64,000 nt of DNA from an uncultured Prolixibacteraceae bacterium. GTDB taxonomy: Bacteria; Bacteroidota; Bacteroidia; Bacteroidales; Prolixibacteraceae. The stretch lies in assembly GCA_937915865.1 (NCBI GenBank), contig CALGIG010000107.1, forward strand, positions 1-64,000. The letters run 5' to 3'. Under the pieces are notes generated by a model. It worked only from the letters and a program-made list of their open reading frames with translations. It searched no databases and was not told the origin of the DNA. Shown piece after piece: positions 9,680 to 19,256 of the stretch (positions are counted from its first letter, which is position 1; the number at the start of each line of letters is the position of its first letter). A program made the translations under genes and the position numbers.

Positions 9680-12600
9680 ATGAGATTTTATATATCCTTT
9701 ATCAGTTTGGTGTGCCTGATCCTGTATTCGATTAATAGTTTAGGTGATGGAAGTAGAAATTTATATCCGTCCGGATCAAAAGGGCGCAGAGCCTATTTGA
9801 ATAGTGTTCCACCGGGAGTGAGCAGTGCTGTTTATAATGCTTTCTCAACGTTAGGGACAATGAAAGTTTACGCCAAAGCTGGTGAAATTATTTATGCTGG
9901 CTCAAGTGCACAAGGAAGATATGTAGGGACCTATTCTTCCTATTATGGACATATTGTGATGAGGTCTCCAAACGGTAATACTTATGATTCGGGTAATAGT
10001 ACTACCGTTGGATATATAGCAACCAGGGATCAAGAGCTGGCTGGCCCTAATTTATCTGGAATGACTAGTGGTTATACACCATTTACACATACTGTTGTTG
10101 CCGCAGAAGAAGGTATTTGGGAAGTTGATTTTGTTTCGCCTAAATACAGTACTGCTGAAGGGGCATCACACACTTCTGCTTACCCTGATTATGCTGATGG
10201 ACAATGGACTGAACCTTTAAATACAGGCACGCAGGATATAATTGCAGCTTTTGATTTATCGGTTGGAAGTGCCACTACTCTTATTCCAGGTCGTGTTTAT
10301 TGTAATGTTTTTAATGGAACACTGAATGGGGCATTTACTGATCCTGAAGGTGGTTTTTATGGTGTTTTTTACGTTTTGACCAGTAATGGACATGTTTATA
10401 AAGTTGATAACAATGGTCAGAATGGTTACTCCTTTGAGTTCTTCGTAAATAATAAAGGTGTACAATCGGGAGGATTACCAACATATCAAAGTTTTAATGG
10501 AACAGGAATTTCAGGAAATATATATGATCCTCGTCAGCCTGACAATGGCTCGAACGACATAACCCATAAACTTTTCTTTGAATATCCTGCGGCTGATATG
10601 CCAACAAGTGCGCCTATCAGTTATAATGGAGGCTCAACTACAACGACATGGTTGAAAAATATTCCTCCAGATATTCCATCTATGACAAATATATCACTTG
10701 TTGGAATAGAAGGAGTGCCTGGACTGGTTGGGCCAAAGGGTGCAAATATTACCTTCACTGCGAATGTCGATGCTTCATATACACTTACAATTCATTCAAC
10801 TTCAGGTTCATATATTGACAGAAAAATTTCAGGAATAGCATCGGTGGGTGCGAATACAGTATATTGGGATGGAAAAGATGGAGCAGGAAATCAGGTTGAT
10901 GGTGGTACTTCGTTGGAGATTACAGGTTTATTATTTGCATCGGAAGTACATTTCCCATTAGTTGATGTGGAAATTAACCCTACCGGAATAATTATTGAGT
11001 TATTAGATAACAGCAAATCTGCTGTTTCTGATGTTATTTTTTGGGATGATTCAAATATTACTACTCAGTCGGGTCAATCAGCTTCGAATCCCAAAAATGG
11101 GAACACTGTGAATGGCCAACATAGTGTAAGTAATGGTCATAAATGGGGGTCTTATGTTTCAACAGCTAATGGCTCACCTGGTGAGTTTGGAAATAACCGG
11201 ACGCTTGATACATGGGGATATGTTGGTATTCCTCCAACAAGCCCACTAACACTGAACTTAGTTAGTAAAGTTTTAGACCTTGAAGTTACAAGTATAACTC
11301 CTAGTTCAACAATGGGTTGTAAGGGATCGCCTTTGACTTATACAGTTGTTGTTAAAAATTTAAATTCGAATTCGAGTTATGTTGATGCTGTTGGTGCACA
11401 ATTTGGATTTGTAGCCCCTGAAGGTTATACCGTTACCGGTCATACTTTTAGTACAACTACCGGAACAGCCACCGAATACAATACAGTTACTTCGAATAAT
11501 AAGTATACTGCCAATATTGATCTTACCAAAGGTGGTGAGATAATATATACTATAACCTGCTCTGTGGGCTACGGAACCGAAGCCGCAACGGCATACGTTA
11601 TTCGTCCGCCTGATGTGACCGATGTTGATGCGACCAGTACATCAGGCACTGGAGTACCAACTGATCCACAGGTTGAATGTGATGGAGCGCCAACTGGAAT
11701 TGGATGTAATAACATCAAGACTGCCCTGGTCACTGTTACTTCAATCTCCAGTTCAGGAGTGATAACTCCTGTTTGTACAAGTGCAACCCAACAAACCACA
11801 TCTTTATCATATACCGCTGCGACTAATACGCCTACTTCTTATAGTATTGATTGGAATGATGCTGCAAATACAGCAGGCCTAAGCGATCAGGGAAGTACTT
11901 CTTTTACTTCAAGTGCAAGTGGTGGAACTATTCCGGGTATAATTATTCCATCAAATGTGACCAGTGGTTCGTACGATGGTATTATAAATATTAGCAATTC
12001 GAGTGGTTGTACAAATAGTTTACCTGTAAGTATTATTATTGGTGCAGCCATAACAACCCAGCCTGTTGCTCCAGCAGCTGTTTGTTCTGGTAATGGATCG
12101 GTATCATTAAGTGTTACGGCTGTTAATATTACAAATTATCAATGGTATAAAGATGGAAGTGTAGTAACGAATGGAACATCAGGAAGTACTACTATTTCAG
12201 GAGCAACAACTGCGTTGTTAACAGTAACAAACCCAACCACTTCCAATGCCGGAAACTATATAATGGTTGTAACCAGCTCTTCATGTGGTACTGCAACCTC
12301 AACTACAGTTCCTGTTGTGGTTAATAGTTTACCTACGGCAAGTATTTCCACCAGCGCTCAAACTTTATGTCAATACAGTGGCGCTGTTCCTTTATCTGTA
12401 ACGGCTACTGCTGGTAGTGGAACAATTTCTTCGTATCAATGGTATAAAAATTCTTCAGCTTCAAATTCTGGCGGAACGTTAATATCAGGAGCCATTGGAG
12501 GTACCTATACTCCTTCGACCACTGCAACTGGTACCTTATATTACTATGTCATTGTAAGTAATTCTAATGGGTGTAGTTCAACCAGTAATGTTTCCGGTGG

Positions 12601-15427
12601 AGTCACAGTTTATGCGGTTCCTACAATAAGTACACAACCAAGTACTACTGCACAAAACCTCTGTAATGGAGATACTTCTACGGCATTATCTGTTTCAGCC
12701 AGTGCCGGAAGTGGCTCAATTAGTGGATATCAATGGTATAGTAATACATCTAATTCGAATAATGGCGGAACATTAATTTCAGGTGGAACCAATAACTCTT
12801 ATACTCCTCCAACATCAGTAAATGGTGCATTATACTACTATGTTGTTGTCCGAAATTCAAATGGATGTACCACAGCCAGTAATGTGTCTGGCCTGGTTAC
12901 TGTTTCAGCTGTTGTAACTGCGGGAACAGTTTCGCCAGCAAGTCAGAGTATTTGTTCGGGAAATACGCCAACAACTTTATCATTGTCGGGACAAAACGGG
13001 ACGATATTAAATTGGCAAAAATCTACGTCAGCTAGTTTTTCCAGTTCAACTACTCTTTCGGTAACAAGTTCTACTCTAACATCTTCTCAGATGGGAACAT
13101 TGACCGCAAATACAACATATTATTTCAGGGCGGTGGTTGATGGTTGTTCTGGAAATATTTATTCTACATCATCGACAGTCGTTGTAGGGAATGCAGCTCC
13201 TACAATAAGTTCACAGCCATCAACAACTGCTCAGACTGTTTGTCAAAATGGAACAGCAACAGCATTTTCGGTTACAGCAGCTGCTGGTAGTGGTTCAATA
13301 AGCACATACCAATGGTACAGCAATATCGCAAATGTTAATTATGGAGGTAACTTAGTGAAAACAACGACTTCTACATCAACATCAAATACTTATACACCAT
13401 TAACCACCGAATTGGATGGACTTTATTATTACGTGGTGGTTACTAATTCGAATGGTTGTAGTGTAACCAGTAATGTTTCGGGTTTAGTGACAGTAGTTAC
13501 ACCGTCTGTTGGAGGAATTGTTTCTTCCAACCAGGCTATCTGTTCTGGAAGTACTCCGGCAAATTTAGTTTTAAGCGGGTATACCGGTTCTATTACTAAG
13601 TGGCAGAAATCGACAAATAATTTTTCTACTTCCACGGATATTTCATCAACATCTGCAATCCTGACAGGAACAACTATTGGTACTCTTGCCTCTACTACTT
13701 CGTTTAGGGCAGTTGTGACAAATAGTGTTTGTTCTTCGGCCAATTCCACTTCAGTTACAATTACTATCTCAATACCTGCTATAGTTACGCAGCCATCAGC
13801 TTCATCTCAGACCGTATGTGCCAATAGTACTACTTCACCGCTTTCGGTTGTAGCCAGTGCTGGCAGTGGCGCCACTATTGCTTCATATTCTTGGTATAGA
13901 AATAGTTCTGCTTCTACCTCCGGTGGAACTTTAGTTGAAACACATTACACTTCGGCAACAACCGATACGTATACCCCTTCGGTTTCAGGATATTATTATT
14001 ATGTAGTTGTTTCTAATTCGTTAGATTGTTCGGTTACAAGTTCCGTTTCGGGAAAAATAAGTGTAAATGCAAGTCCCGCAATAAGTTCGCAACCATCATT
14101 AACCCCGCAGAATCTGTGCCATGGAAGTACGGCAACAGCATTATCGGTTACAGCCACTGCTGGCAGTGGAACAATAAACACATATCAATGGTACAGTAAT
14201 ACTCTAAGTTCGAATATTTCGGGTGGGATTTGGGTTGCAACACATACTTCAACTGCTACTACCGATACTTACACGCCTCTGACATCATCGGATGGAACCC
14301 TTTACTACTATGTTGTTGTGACCAATTCAAACGGATGTTCAGTAACCAGTAATGTTTCGGGTGGTATTACAGTTAATGGTTTACCAACAATTACTGGTAC
14401 AACTACTGTTTGTTCTGGAAGCACAACACAACTTGCCGGTAGCGGTACCGCTGCAAGTTCTAATTCATGGACCAGTAACGTTACCAGCGTAGCTACGGTT
14501 ACTACTTCGGGTTTGGTTACCGGAATAGCAGCTGGTTCTGCAACTATAACCTATACCAATAGCGTTGGTTGTAGCAACAGCGTTTTAGTAACGGTAAATG
14601 CTTTGCCAACTATAATATTGTCGGGATCAGCAGCGAGTGTGTGTTATAGTGTTAGTTCCCAGACTACAACTTTGCCTTATAGCGGAACGACAAATACCCC
14701 AACAACATACAGCATAAACTGGGACAGTTCTCCGTCCAACAGTTTTACTGCAGTAAGCAATGCTACATTGAGTACGAGCCCTGTAACGATAACTGTACCT
14801 GCGGCGACATCAGCGGGGATTTATACCGGGTATTTGACCGTTAGTAACGGGAATGGCTGTACCTCTGGAAGTACAAGTACTTTCACTGTAACGGTAAATG
14901 CTTTGCCAACTATAGCTTTGTCAGGATCGGCAGCAAGTGTGTGTTATAGTACTAGTTCTCAGGCCACAACTTTGCCTTATAGCGGAACGACAAATACCCC
15001 GACAACATACAGCATAAATTGGGACAGTTCTCCGTCCAACAGCTTTGTCACAGTAAGTAATGCTACGTTGAGTACGAGCCCTGTAACGATAACTGTACCT
15101 GCGGCGACATCAGCAGGGATCTATACCGGGTATTTGACCGTTAGAAACGGGAATGGCTGTACTTCTGGAAGTACAAATACTTTTACTGTAACGGTAAATG
15201 CAATACCAACAACGACATACGAATTAACACCGGTAAGCTGTTTTGGAGGTAATGATGGAAAGATAAAAATAACTGGAGCCGGAGGTACTGGTAGTTATTA
15301 TTTTTCGATAAATAATGGCACGAACTTTACGATAACCCCGGAAACAACTCATACATTTACCGGACTTTCGGCTAATACCTTTACGATTAGGGTAAAAGAT
15401 ATGAATGGTTGTGTATCGGTCCCGTAA
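9680..15427 (+). CDS. Large secreted Ig-like/SprB-repeat adhesin, probably C-terminally truncated
   Basis: A 1915-residue, Ser/Thr/Gly-rich exported protein with an N-terminal signal peptide (about 1-20). A non-repetitive N-terminal part reaches about residue 540. A DUF11-like segment (about 540-690) follows. Then come about ten Ig-like modules with the recurring pattern GSG-I-x-YQWY ... GGTL ... YYYVVV-NSNGC ... SNVSG (about 790-1570), a BIG2-like module, two almost identical 100-residue modules (14588-15187), and one SprB repeat ending KDMNGCVSVP. Proteins of this kind are normally exported by the type IX system and end in a conserved C-terminal sorting domain. None is present before the TAA, and none is visible in other frames up to 15547. 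Likely role: surface adhesion. The absence of a sorting domain suggests a truncated gene. Confidence 0.8.
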   Translation: MRFYISFISLVCLILYSINSLGDGSRNLYPSGSKGRRAYLNSVPPGVSSAVYNAFSTLGTMKVYAKAGEIIYAGSSAQGRYVGTYSSYYGHIVMRSPNGNTYDSGNSTTVGYIATRDQELAGPNLSGMTSGYTPFTHTVVAAEEGIWEVDFVSPKYSTAEGASHTSAYPDYADGQWTEPLNTGTQDIIAAFDLSVGSATTLIPGRVYCNVFNGTLNGAFTDPEGGFYGVFYVLTSNGHVYKVDNNGQNGYSFEFFVNNKGVQSGGLPTYQSFNGTGISGNIYDPRQPDNGSNDITHKLFFEYPAADMPTSAPISYNGGSTTTTWLKNIPPDIPSMTNISLVGIEGVPGLVGPKGANITFTANVDASYTLTIHSTSGSYIDRKISGIASVGANTVYWDGKDGAGNQVDGGTSLEITGLLFASEVHFPLVDVEINPTGIIIELLDNSKSAVSDVIFWDDSNITTQSGQSASNPKNGNTVNGQHSVSNGHKWGSYVSTANGSPGEFGNNRTLDTWGYVGIPPTSPLTLNLVSKVLDLEVTSITPSSTMGCKGSPLTYTVVVKNLNSNSSYVDAVGAQFGFVAPEGYTVTGHTFSTTTGTATEYNTVTSNNKYTANIDLTKGGEIIYTITCSVGYGTEAATAYVIRPPDVTDVDATSTSGTGVPTDPQVECDGAPTGIGCNNIKTALVTVTSISSSGVITPVCTSATQQTTSLSYTAATNTPTSYSIDWNDAANTAGLSDQGSTSFTSSASGGTIPGIIIPSNVTSGSYDGIINISNSSGCTNSLPVSIIIGAAITTQPVAPAAVCSGNGSVSLSVTAVNITNYQWYKDGSVVTNGTSGSTTISGATTALLTVTNPTTSNAGNYIMVVTSSSCGTATSTTVPVVVNSLPTASISTSAQTLCQYSGAVPLSVTATAGSGTISSYQWYKNSSASNSGGTLISGAIGGTYTPSTTATGTLYYYVIVSNSNGCSSTSNVSGGVTVYAVPTISTQPSTTAQNLCNGDTSTALSVSASAGSGSISGYQWYSNTSNSNNGGTLISGGTNNSYTPPTSVNGALYYYVVVRNSNGCTTASNVSGLVTVSAVVTAGTVSPASQSICSGNTPTTLSLSGQNGTILNWQKSTSASFSSSTTLSVTSSTLTSSQMGTLTANTTYYFRAVVDGCSGNIYSTSSTVVVGNAAPTISSQPSTTAQTVCQNGTATAFSVTAAAGSGSISTYQWYSNIANVNYGGNLVKTTTSTSTSNTYTPLTTELDGLYYYVVVTNSNGCSVTSNVSGLVTVVTPSVGGIVSSNQAICSGSTPANLVLSGYTGSITKWQKSTNNFSTSTDISSTSAILTGTTIGTLASTTSFRAVVTNSVCSSANSTSVTITISIPAIVTQPSASSQTVCANSTTSPLSVVASAGSGATIASYSWYRNSSASTSGGTLVETHYTSATTDTYTPSVSGYYYYVVVSNSLDCSVTSSVSGKISVNASPAISSQPSLTPQNLCHGSTATALSVTATAGSGTINTYQWYSNTLSSNISGGIWVATHTSTATTDTYTPLTSSDGTLYYYVVVTNSNGCSVTSNVSGGITVNGLPTITGTTTVCSGSTTQLAGSGTAASSNSWTSNVTSVATVTTSGLVTGIAAGSATITYTNSVGCSNSVLVTVNALPTIILSGSAASVCYSVSSQTTTLPYSGTTNTPTTYSINWDSSPSNSFTAVSNATLSTSPVTITVPAATSAGIYTGYLTVSNGNGCTSGSTSTFTVTVNALPTIALSGSAASVCYSTSSQATTLPYSGTTNTPTTYSINWDSSPSNSFVTVSNATLSTSPVTITVPAATSAGIYTGYLTVRNGNGCTSGSTNTFTVTVNAIPTTTYELTPVSCFGGNDGKIKITGAGGTGSYYFSINNGTNFTITPETTHTFTGLSANTFTIRVKDMNGCVSVP
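14588..15187 (+). repeat. 300-bp tandem repeat, two copies, within the adhesin gene
   Basis: Two adjacent units of exactly 300 bp (14588-14887, 14888-15187) each start GTAACGGTAAATGC and are nearly identical; a third start of the unit is seen at 15188. Each encodes one 100-residue module. The high nucleotide identity, compared with the diverged neighbouring modules, points to recent duplication or gene conversion. Confidence 0.9.
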
Positions 15428-15547
15428 TATGATAGAATTCGTGCTTTCCAGCATTTTTATCAGTTAATAAATGACATTTTGCTGATGTACTTTTCTTGGT
15501 TAGTTTTTATTTTTGTTTGATAATTTGGATCAGATTAAAGACAGACC

Positions 15548-16495
15548 ATGAACCTTCAGCCAACTTTTAAAGATATACAACAAGCTCACGAACGAATTCG
15601 TGCTTTCATACATTGTACCCCAGTGATGACATCCAAAAGTATCAATGAAATTCTGGATGTCGAACTTTATTTTAAATGTGAGAACCTGCAAAAAGTTGGT
15701 GCTTTCAAATTTCGTGGTGCCTGTAATTCGGTATTTTCACTTTCAGACAATGAGGCTAAAAATGGTGTATGTACCCATTCCTCAGGAAATCATGCTGCTG
15801 CCTTGGCTCTGGCAGCCCGAATGCGTGGAATTCCTGCTTATATTGTGATGCCCGAAAATGCCCCTGAAATCAAGAAAAAAGCGGTTGCCGGATATGGCGC
15901 TCAAATAACTTTCTGTGAACCGAATCAAGCAGCAAGGGAATCAACGTTAAGGTCTTTGGCACAACAAACAGGTGCGACAGAAATACATCCGTACAATTAT
16001 TTCAATGTTATCTGTGGGCAAGGTACAGCTGCAAAAGAACTTATCGAGGAAATTGGTGAACTCGATATTGTTATGGTTCCAGTTGGTGGCGGTGGTTTGC
16101 TTAGCGGGACAGCAATTACAACAAGGGCACTTTTACCTGAAGCCCGTGTAATTGCAGCAGAACCAGCTGGTGCCGCCGACGCATTTCGCTCATTTTACAA
16201 TAAAACTTTGCATCCGTCGGTTTCTCCTCAAACAATTGCCGATGGTTTATTAACTTCTCTTGGCTCACTCACTTTTCCTATTGTTTTAGAAAATGTCGAT
16301 CAAATAGTTACAGTATCTGAAAGTAATATAGTTGCGGCAATGCGGATGGTTTGGGAACGGATGAAGATTATTATTGAACCTTCTTCGGCTGTTCCCCTGG
16401 CTGCTATTCTTGAAAACAAACTGGAATTTAAAGGCAGAAAAATTGGAATTATACTGAGCGGGGGAAATGTTGATCTTGAAAAACTACCTTTCTAA
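15548..16495 (+). CDS. Serine/threonine dehydratase or serine racemase-like PLP enzyme (fold type II)
   Basis: A 315-residue PLP enzyme. Schiff-base lysine K54 lies in GAFKFRGA; SSGNHAAALA is the Asn loop; the phosphate-binding glycine loop VPVGGGGLLSG is near residues 177-187; the C-terminus has ILSGGNVD. The length matches catabolic threonine dehydratase, serine racemase and hydroxyaspartate dehydratase; there is no C-terminal ACT regulatory domain, so it is not biosynthetic IlvA. These activities cannot be separated by eye. The likely reaction is deamination of L-Thr/L-Ser to a 2-oxoacid. Converges with the Cdd1-like gene, leaving a 1-nt gap. Confidence 0.88.
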   Translation: MNLQPTFKDIQQAHERIRAFIHCTPVMTSKSINEILDVELYFKCENLQKVGAFKFRGACNSVFSLSDNEAKNGVCTHSSGNHAAALALAARMRGIPAYIVMPENAPEIKKKAVAGYGAQITFCEPNQAARESTLRSLAQQTGATEIHPYNYFNVICGQGTAAKELIEEIGELDIVMVPVGGGGLLSGTAITTRALLPEARVIAAEPAGAADAFRSFYNKTLHPSVSPQTIADGLLTSLGSLTFPIVLENVDQIVTVSESNIVAAMRMVWERMKIIIEPSSAVPLAAILENKLEFKGRKIGIILSGGNVDLEKLPF

Positions 16496-16496
16496 A

Positions 16497-16976
16497 CTAC
16501 CTTGTATAATTCAAGGTTTCGTGCCACGCCATCGTTGGCCGATCGTTGGGATAACCATTGTCCAGACGGAATTTTTTACGTTCTTCCGTAAAATCCCACC
16601 ATCTTTTTGTGGTGTCATTCGTGTTTGCAAAGTGTATAATAAGCCTGAACTGATCCTCCAAACAAGGGTCAATCCAAAAGCCTTTTTTCTTTTCGTATTC
16701 GTCGGTTAGTTTTGATCCATCCTTATCTTTCAATTCTTTAATCGAATAAAATCCCATAAACACCAAATCTTCGGCAAATTTTACACCAATGGAAGGAATA
16801 GTTTGAAATTCAGCTAATGCATATATTTCCTTGGCCCGTTCATTAGTTACTCCGATTAATATTTCGAGTTCATCCGGAGCATATTTCAGAATATCCGAAA
16901 TCTTAACTTTGTTATTCCGAAGACAAAGTTTTTCTGATATGGTTAATGGTAAGTTAAGGCTTTTCTTTGTTTTCAT
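16497..16976 (-). CDS. Cdd1/pathogenicity-locus-like helix-hairpin-helix protein
   Basis: A 159-residue protein matching the small Cdd1-type family. It has a helix-hairpin-helix-like segment (IPSIGVKFAEDLVFMG) followed by IKELK and the family signature with DPCLEDQFRLIIHFAN and KRWWDF. An N-terminal segment (ISDILKYAPDEL...GVTNERAKEIY) looks like a second HhH. A nucleic-acid interaction is suggested by the fold; the biological role is unknown. The chosen start is ATG at 16976. An upstream in-frame ATG at 17027 would add 17 residues but runs across a promoter-like TAAATTTTG on the minus strand, just before 16976. Confidence 0.75.
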   Translation of the reverse strand: MKTKKSLNLPLTISEKLCLRNNKVKISDILKYAPDELEILIGVTNERAKEIYALAEFQTIPSIGVKFAEDLVFMGFYSIKELKDKDGSKLTDEYEKKKGFWIDPCLEDQFRLIIHFANTNDTTKRWWDFTEERKKFRLDNGYPNDRPTMAWHETLNYTR

Positions 16977-17027
16977 GGTCGGGAAAGAACAAAATTTATA
17001 ATTGTGAAGCAAGCGACTTTCATTCAA

Positions 17028-17402
17028 AATTAATCATTTAACCCTTTTCCGCTAAGGATTTGCGGTATTAATTTTTCGATTCTTGATTCCCTTGTTTTAA
17101 TTTGTTTATAGTTGGAAAGCTTAACCCGTTAAATATCGCTTTGTTTCCCGATTAAGTTTTAAATGGAGAGAAATGAGAATTTGTAAGGTATTTACGAAAT
17201 CGAAATTTTTATATGGATTTTGGTTGATATTTGGTATTATGAGATGTTGTATAATATCAATTTCGAAAAAAACGAACCTTTTTACTTGTAATTTTATTTG
17301 TTAAAATCGTAAAGTCTAAAATTTGAAGTTAAGAATGCAAAAAAAACAATATTATTTGGATTAAATTTTGGACTATATTTTAAACTCAACTAAGATTAAC
17401 TT
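17028..17402 (+). other. Intergenic region upstream of the tryptophanase-like gene
   Basis: 375 bp, AT-rich, no ORF of note. TTAAATTTTG (17361-17370), 33 bp before the start codon, is one mismatch from the Bacteroidota -7 box and may be the promoter. I found no tna-type leader peptide (short ORF with Trp and Pro codons) and no riboswitch-like structure. Confidence 0.45.
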
Positions 17403-18869
17403 ATGGAAAACATTGATCAACTGAAAACCGTCAAGTTTTACAGCGGTGTGGAAACACCTTTGGAAATGCACAAGGTTCGTGTGGTTCAAAAACTACATCT
17501 TTTACCTATCGAACAACGTCGAGAATCGATTTATGGAGCTGGATTTAACACCTTTTTGCTTCAAAACAAAGATGTTTACCTCGATATGCTAACCGATTCG
17601 GGCACTAATGCAATGAGCGACAATCAGGTTGCTGCAATGAATGTAGCCGATGATTCGTATGCTGGTTCGGCCAGTTATACTAAGCTCGAAAAAGCTATTC
17701 TGGATGTCTTCAACCAAAAATATTACCTGCCGGTTCACCAAGGGAGAGCTGCAGAACACATCATCGCTAAAACATTTTGTCGACCAGGAACGGTAGTGCC
17801 TATGAATTACCATTTTACAACGACAAAAGCTCATATCGAAATGTGCGGAAGTGTTGTTGAAGAAATTTATACTGATGAAGCGCTGAAGCCTAAAAGTAGC
17901 TTCCCTTTCAAGGGAAATATGGATATCAACAAGTTGGAAAACATAATTGAGAAATGGGGCGCTCCAAATGTTGCCTATATTCGTTTTGAGGCAGGAACCA
18001 ACCTGATAGGAGGTCAACCTTTCTCGATGGCGAATCTTCGGGAAGTTTCAGCTATAGCAAAGGCCCATAATATTCTGATGTTAATGGATATTAGCCTTAT
18101 AAACGAAAATCTGTATTTTATCAAAATGCGAGAAGAAGGTTACCAGAATAAACCTTTAAAAGACATTTTGCACGAAATGATGAGTTACACCGATTTCTCA
18201 TACTTTTCGGGGAGAAAAGTAAGCTGTACCCGAGGTGGAGGTATTTGCACTAACAACCATTCCATTTACATGAAAATGCGGGACCTTGTTCCGTTATTCG
18301 AAGGTTTTCTTACATACGGAGGCATGAGTGTGCGCGAAATTGAAGCAATGGCTGTTGGCTTGTACGAAACTCTCGATTTTGATGTAATTAGTCATTCACC
18401 TTCGTTTATTAAATACCTCGTTGAATCGCTCGACGCAAAAGGAATTCCGGTGATTACACCAGCAGGTGGCCTGGGATGTCACTTAAATGCAGGTGGATTT
18501 ATTTCGCATGTGCCTCAAACACAATACCCTGCCGGAGCCCTGGCCTCTGCTTTGTACGTAGCTTCCGGGATACGTGGAATGGAACGCGGAACAATCTCCA
18601 GTGTTCGCGACGCTGATGGCAATGATGTACTTTCTGATATAGAATTGCTTCGGTTGGCATTTCCTCGACGCGTATTTACTTTGTCTCAGATCAAATATGC
18701 CGAAGACCGTATCCAGTGGTTATACGATAATCGCCTCCTGATTGGTGGTTTGGAATGGGTTGAAGAACCTCCTGTGTTACGTTTTTTTGTTGGTAAACTT
18801 AAACCAATTGGAGACTGGGTTGAAAAGCTGGTAGCCAAGTTTCGTGAAGATTTTGGCGATAGTTTATAA
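17403..18869 (+). CDS. Tryptophanase/tyrosine phenol-lyase family beta-eliminating lyase, divergent
   Basis: A 488-residue PLP enzyme that aligns along its length with TnaA/TPL. Shared landmarks: LLTDSGTNAMSD, DDSYAGSASY, HQGRAAEH (cofactor phosphate loop), GTNLIGGQP (the Asn near the PLP ring), Schiff-base K272 in SGRKVS, FEGFLTYGGMS, and LLRLAFPRR, which carries the substrate-carboxylate Arg. Two usual active-site positions differ: the Arg after the PLP-binding Asp (DSAR in TnaA, Arg226) is Leu232 here (DISL), and the Lys before the Schiff-base Lys is R271. By family it should split an amino acid by beta-elimination into a leaving group, pyruvate and ammonia. The true substrate (Trp, Tyr or other) is uncertain. 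It stands alone, with its own terminator. Confidence 0.82.
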   Translation: MENIDQLKTVKFYSGVETPLEMHKVRVVQKLHLLPIEQRRESIYGAGFNTFLLQNKDVYLDMLTDSGTNAMSDNQVAAMNVADDSYAGSASYTKLEKAILDVFNQKYYLPVHQGRAAEHIIAKTFCRPGTVVPMNYHFTTTKAHIEMCGSVVEEIYTDEALKPKSSFPFKGNMDINKLENIIEKWGAPNVAYIRFEAGTNLIGGQPFSMANLREVSAIAKAHNILMLMDISLINENLYFIKMREEGYQNKPLKDILHEMMSYTDFSYFSGRKVSCTRGGGICTNNHSIYMKMRDLVPLFEGFLTYGGMSVREIEAMAVGLYETLDFDVISHSPSFIKYLVESLDAKGIPVITPAGGLGCHLNAGGFISHVPQTQYPAGALASALYVASGIRGMERGTISSVRDADGNDVLSDIELLRLAFPRRVFTLSQIKYAEDRIQWLYDNRLLIGGLEWVEEPPVLRFFVGKLKPIGDWVEKLVAKFREDFGDSL

Positions 18870-18887
18870 CGACCAACCAATTTATTT

Positions 18888-18925
18888 AGAAGAGCCCTTT
18901 ACTATTTTGTTTAGGGCTTCTTCTT
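18888..18925 (+). terminator. Rho-independent terminator after the lyase gene
   Basis: Stem GAAGAGCCC (18889-18897) pairs with GGGCTTCTTC (18914-18923), then TTT. An outer pairing (GACCAACCA near 18871 with ATTGGTC near 18932) extends it. Confidence 0.75.
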
Positions 18926-19197
18926 TGATCAATTGGTCCTATTCTCAATTTATCAGGTTAACTTAAAGAGAGGTTAATTTGGATAAATTAATATTCATGC
19001 AGGAAAACTATTGAGAAAAAGATCATTAGAAATTTGGTCGCGAAACTTTTGGGTTTTTCATTGAGGTTGTCGGCTTTCGAATGTTAAATCTGTAATTAGT
19101 GAAGTATAAAACATTGAAAATGAAAGATTTTTATTTAGTTTACTTATAATATGCAAATGAGATGTGCTTGTTAACGAAAAAAACGTAATTTCTTGTC

Positions 19198-19227
19198 TTG
19201 ACTGAATGCAAAATAAATCTAATTTTG
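19198..19227 (+). promoter_or_regulatory. Consensus Bacteroidota promoter of the XRE-cupin/acyl-CoA ligase operon
   Basis: TTG at 19198-19200, 19-bp spacer, TAATTTTG at 19220-19227 (exact TAnnTTTG). Transcription would begin near 19233, so the ATG at 19257, not the in-frame ATG at 19206, is the start codon. Confidence 0.75.
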
Positions 19228-19256
19228 TGCAAAACACACCAATAAAGTCCCCTTTT

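Noticed and set aside
14588..15187. Insertion sequence or duplicated gene
   Set aside because: No transposase or terminal repeats; it is a coding module repeat in one reading frame.
17028..17402. tna-type leader peptide for tryptophan induction
   Set aside because: No short ORF with the Trp and Pro codons that characterise TnaC was visible.
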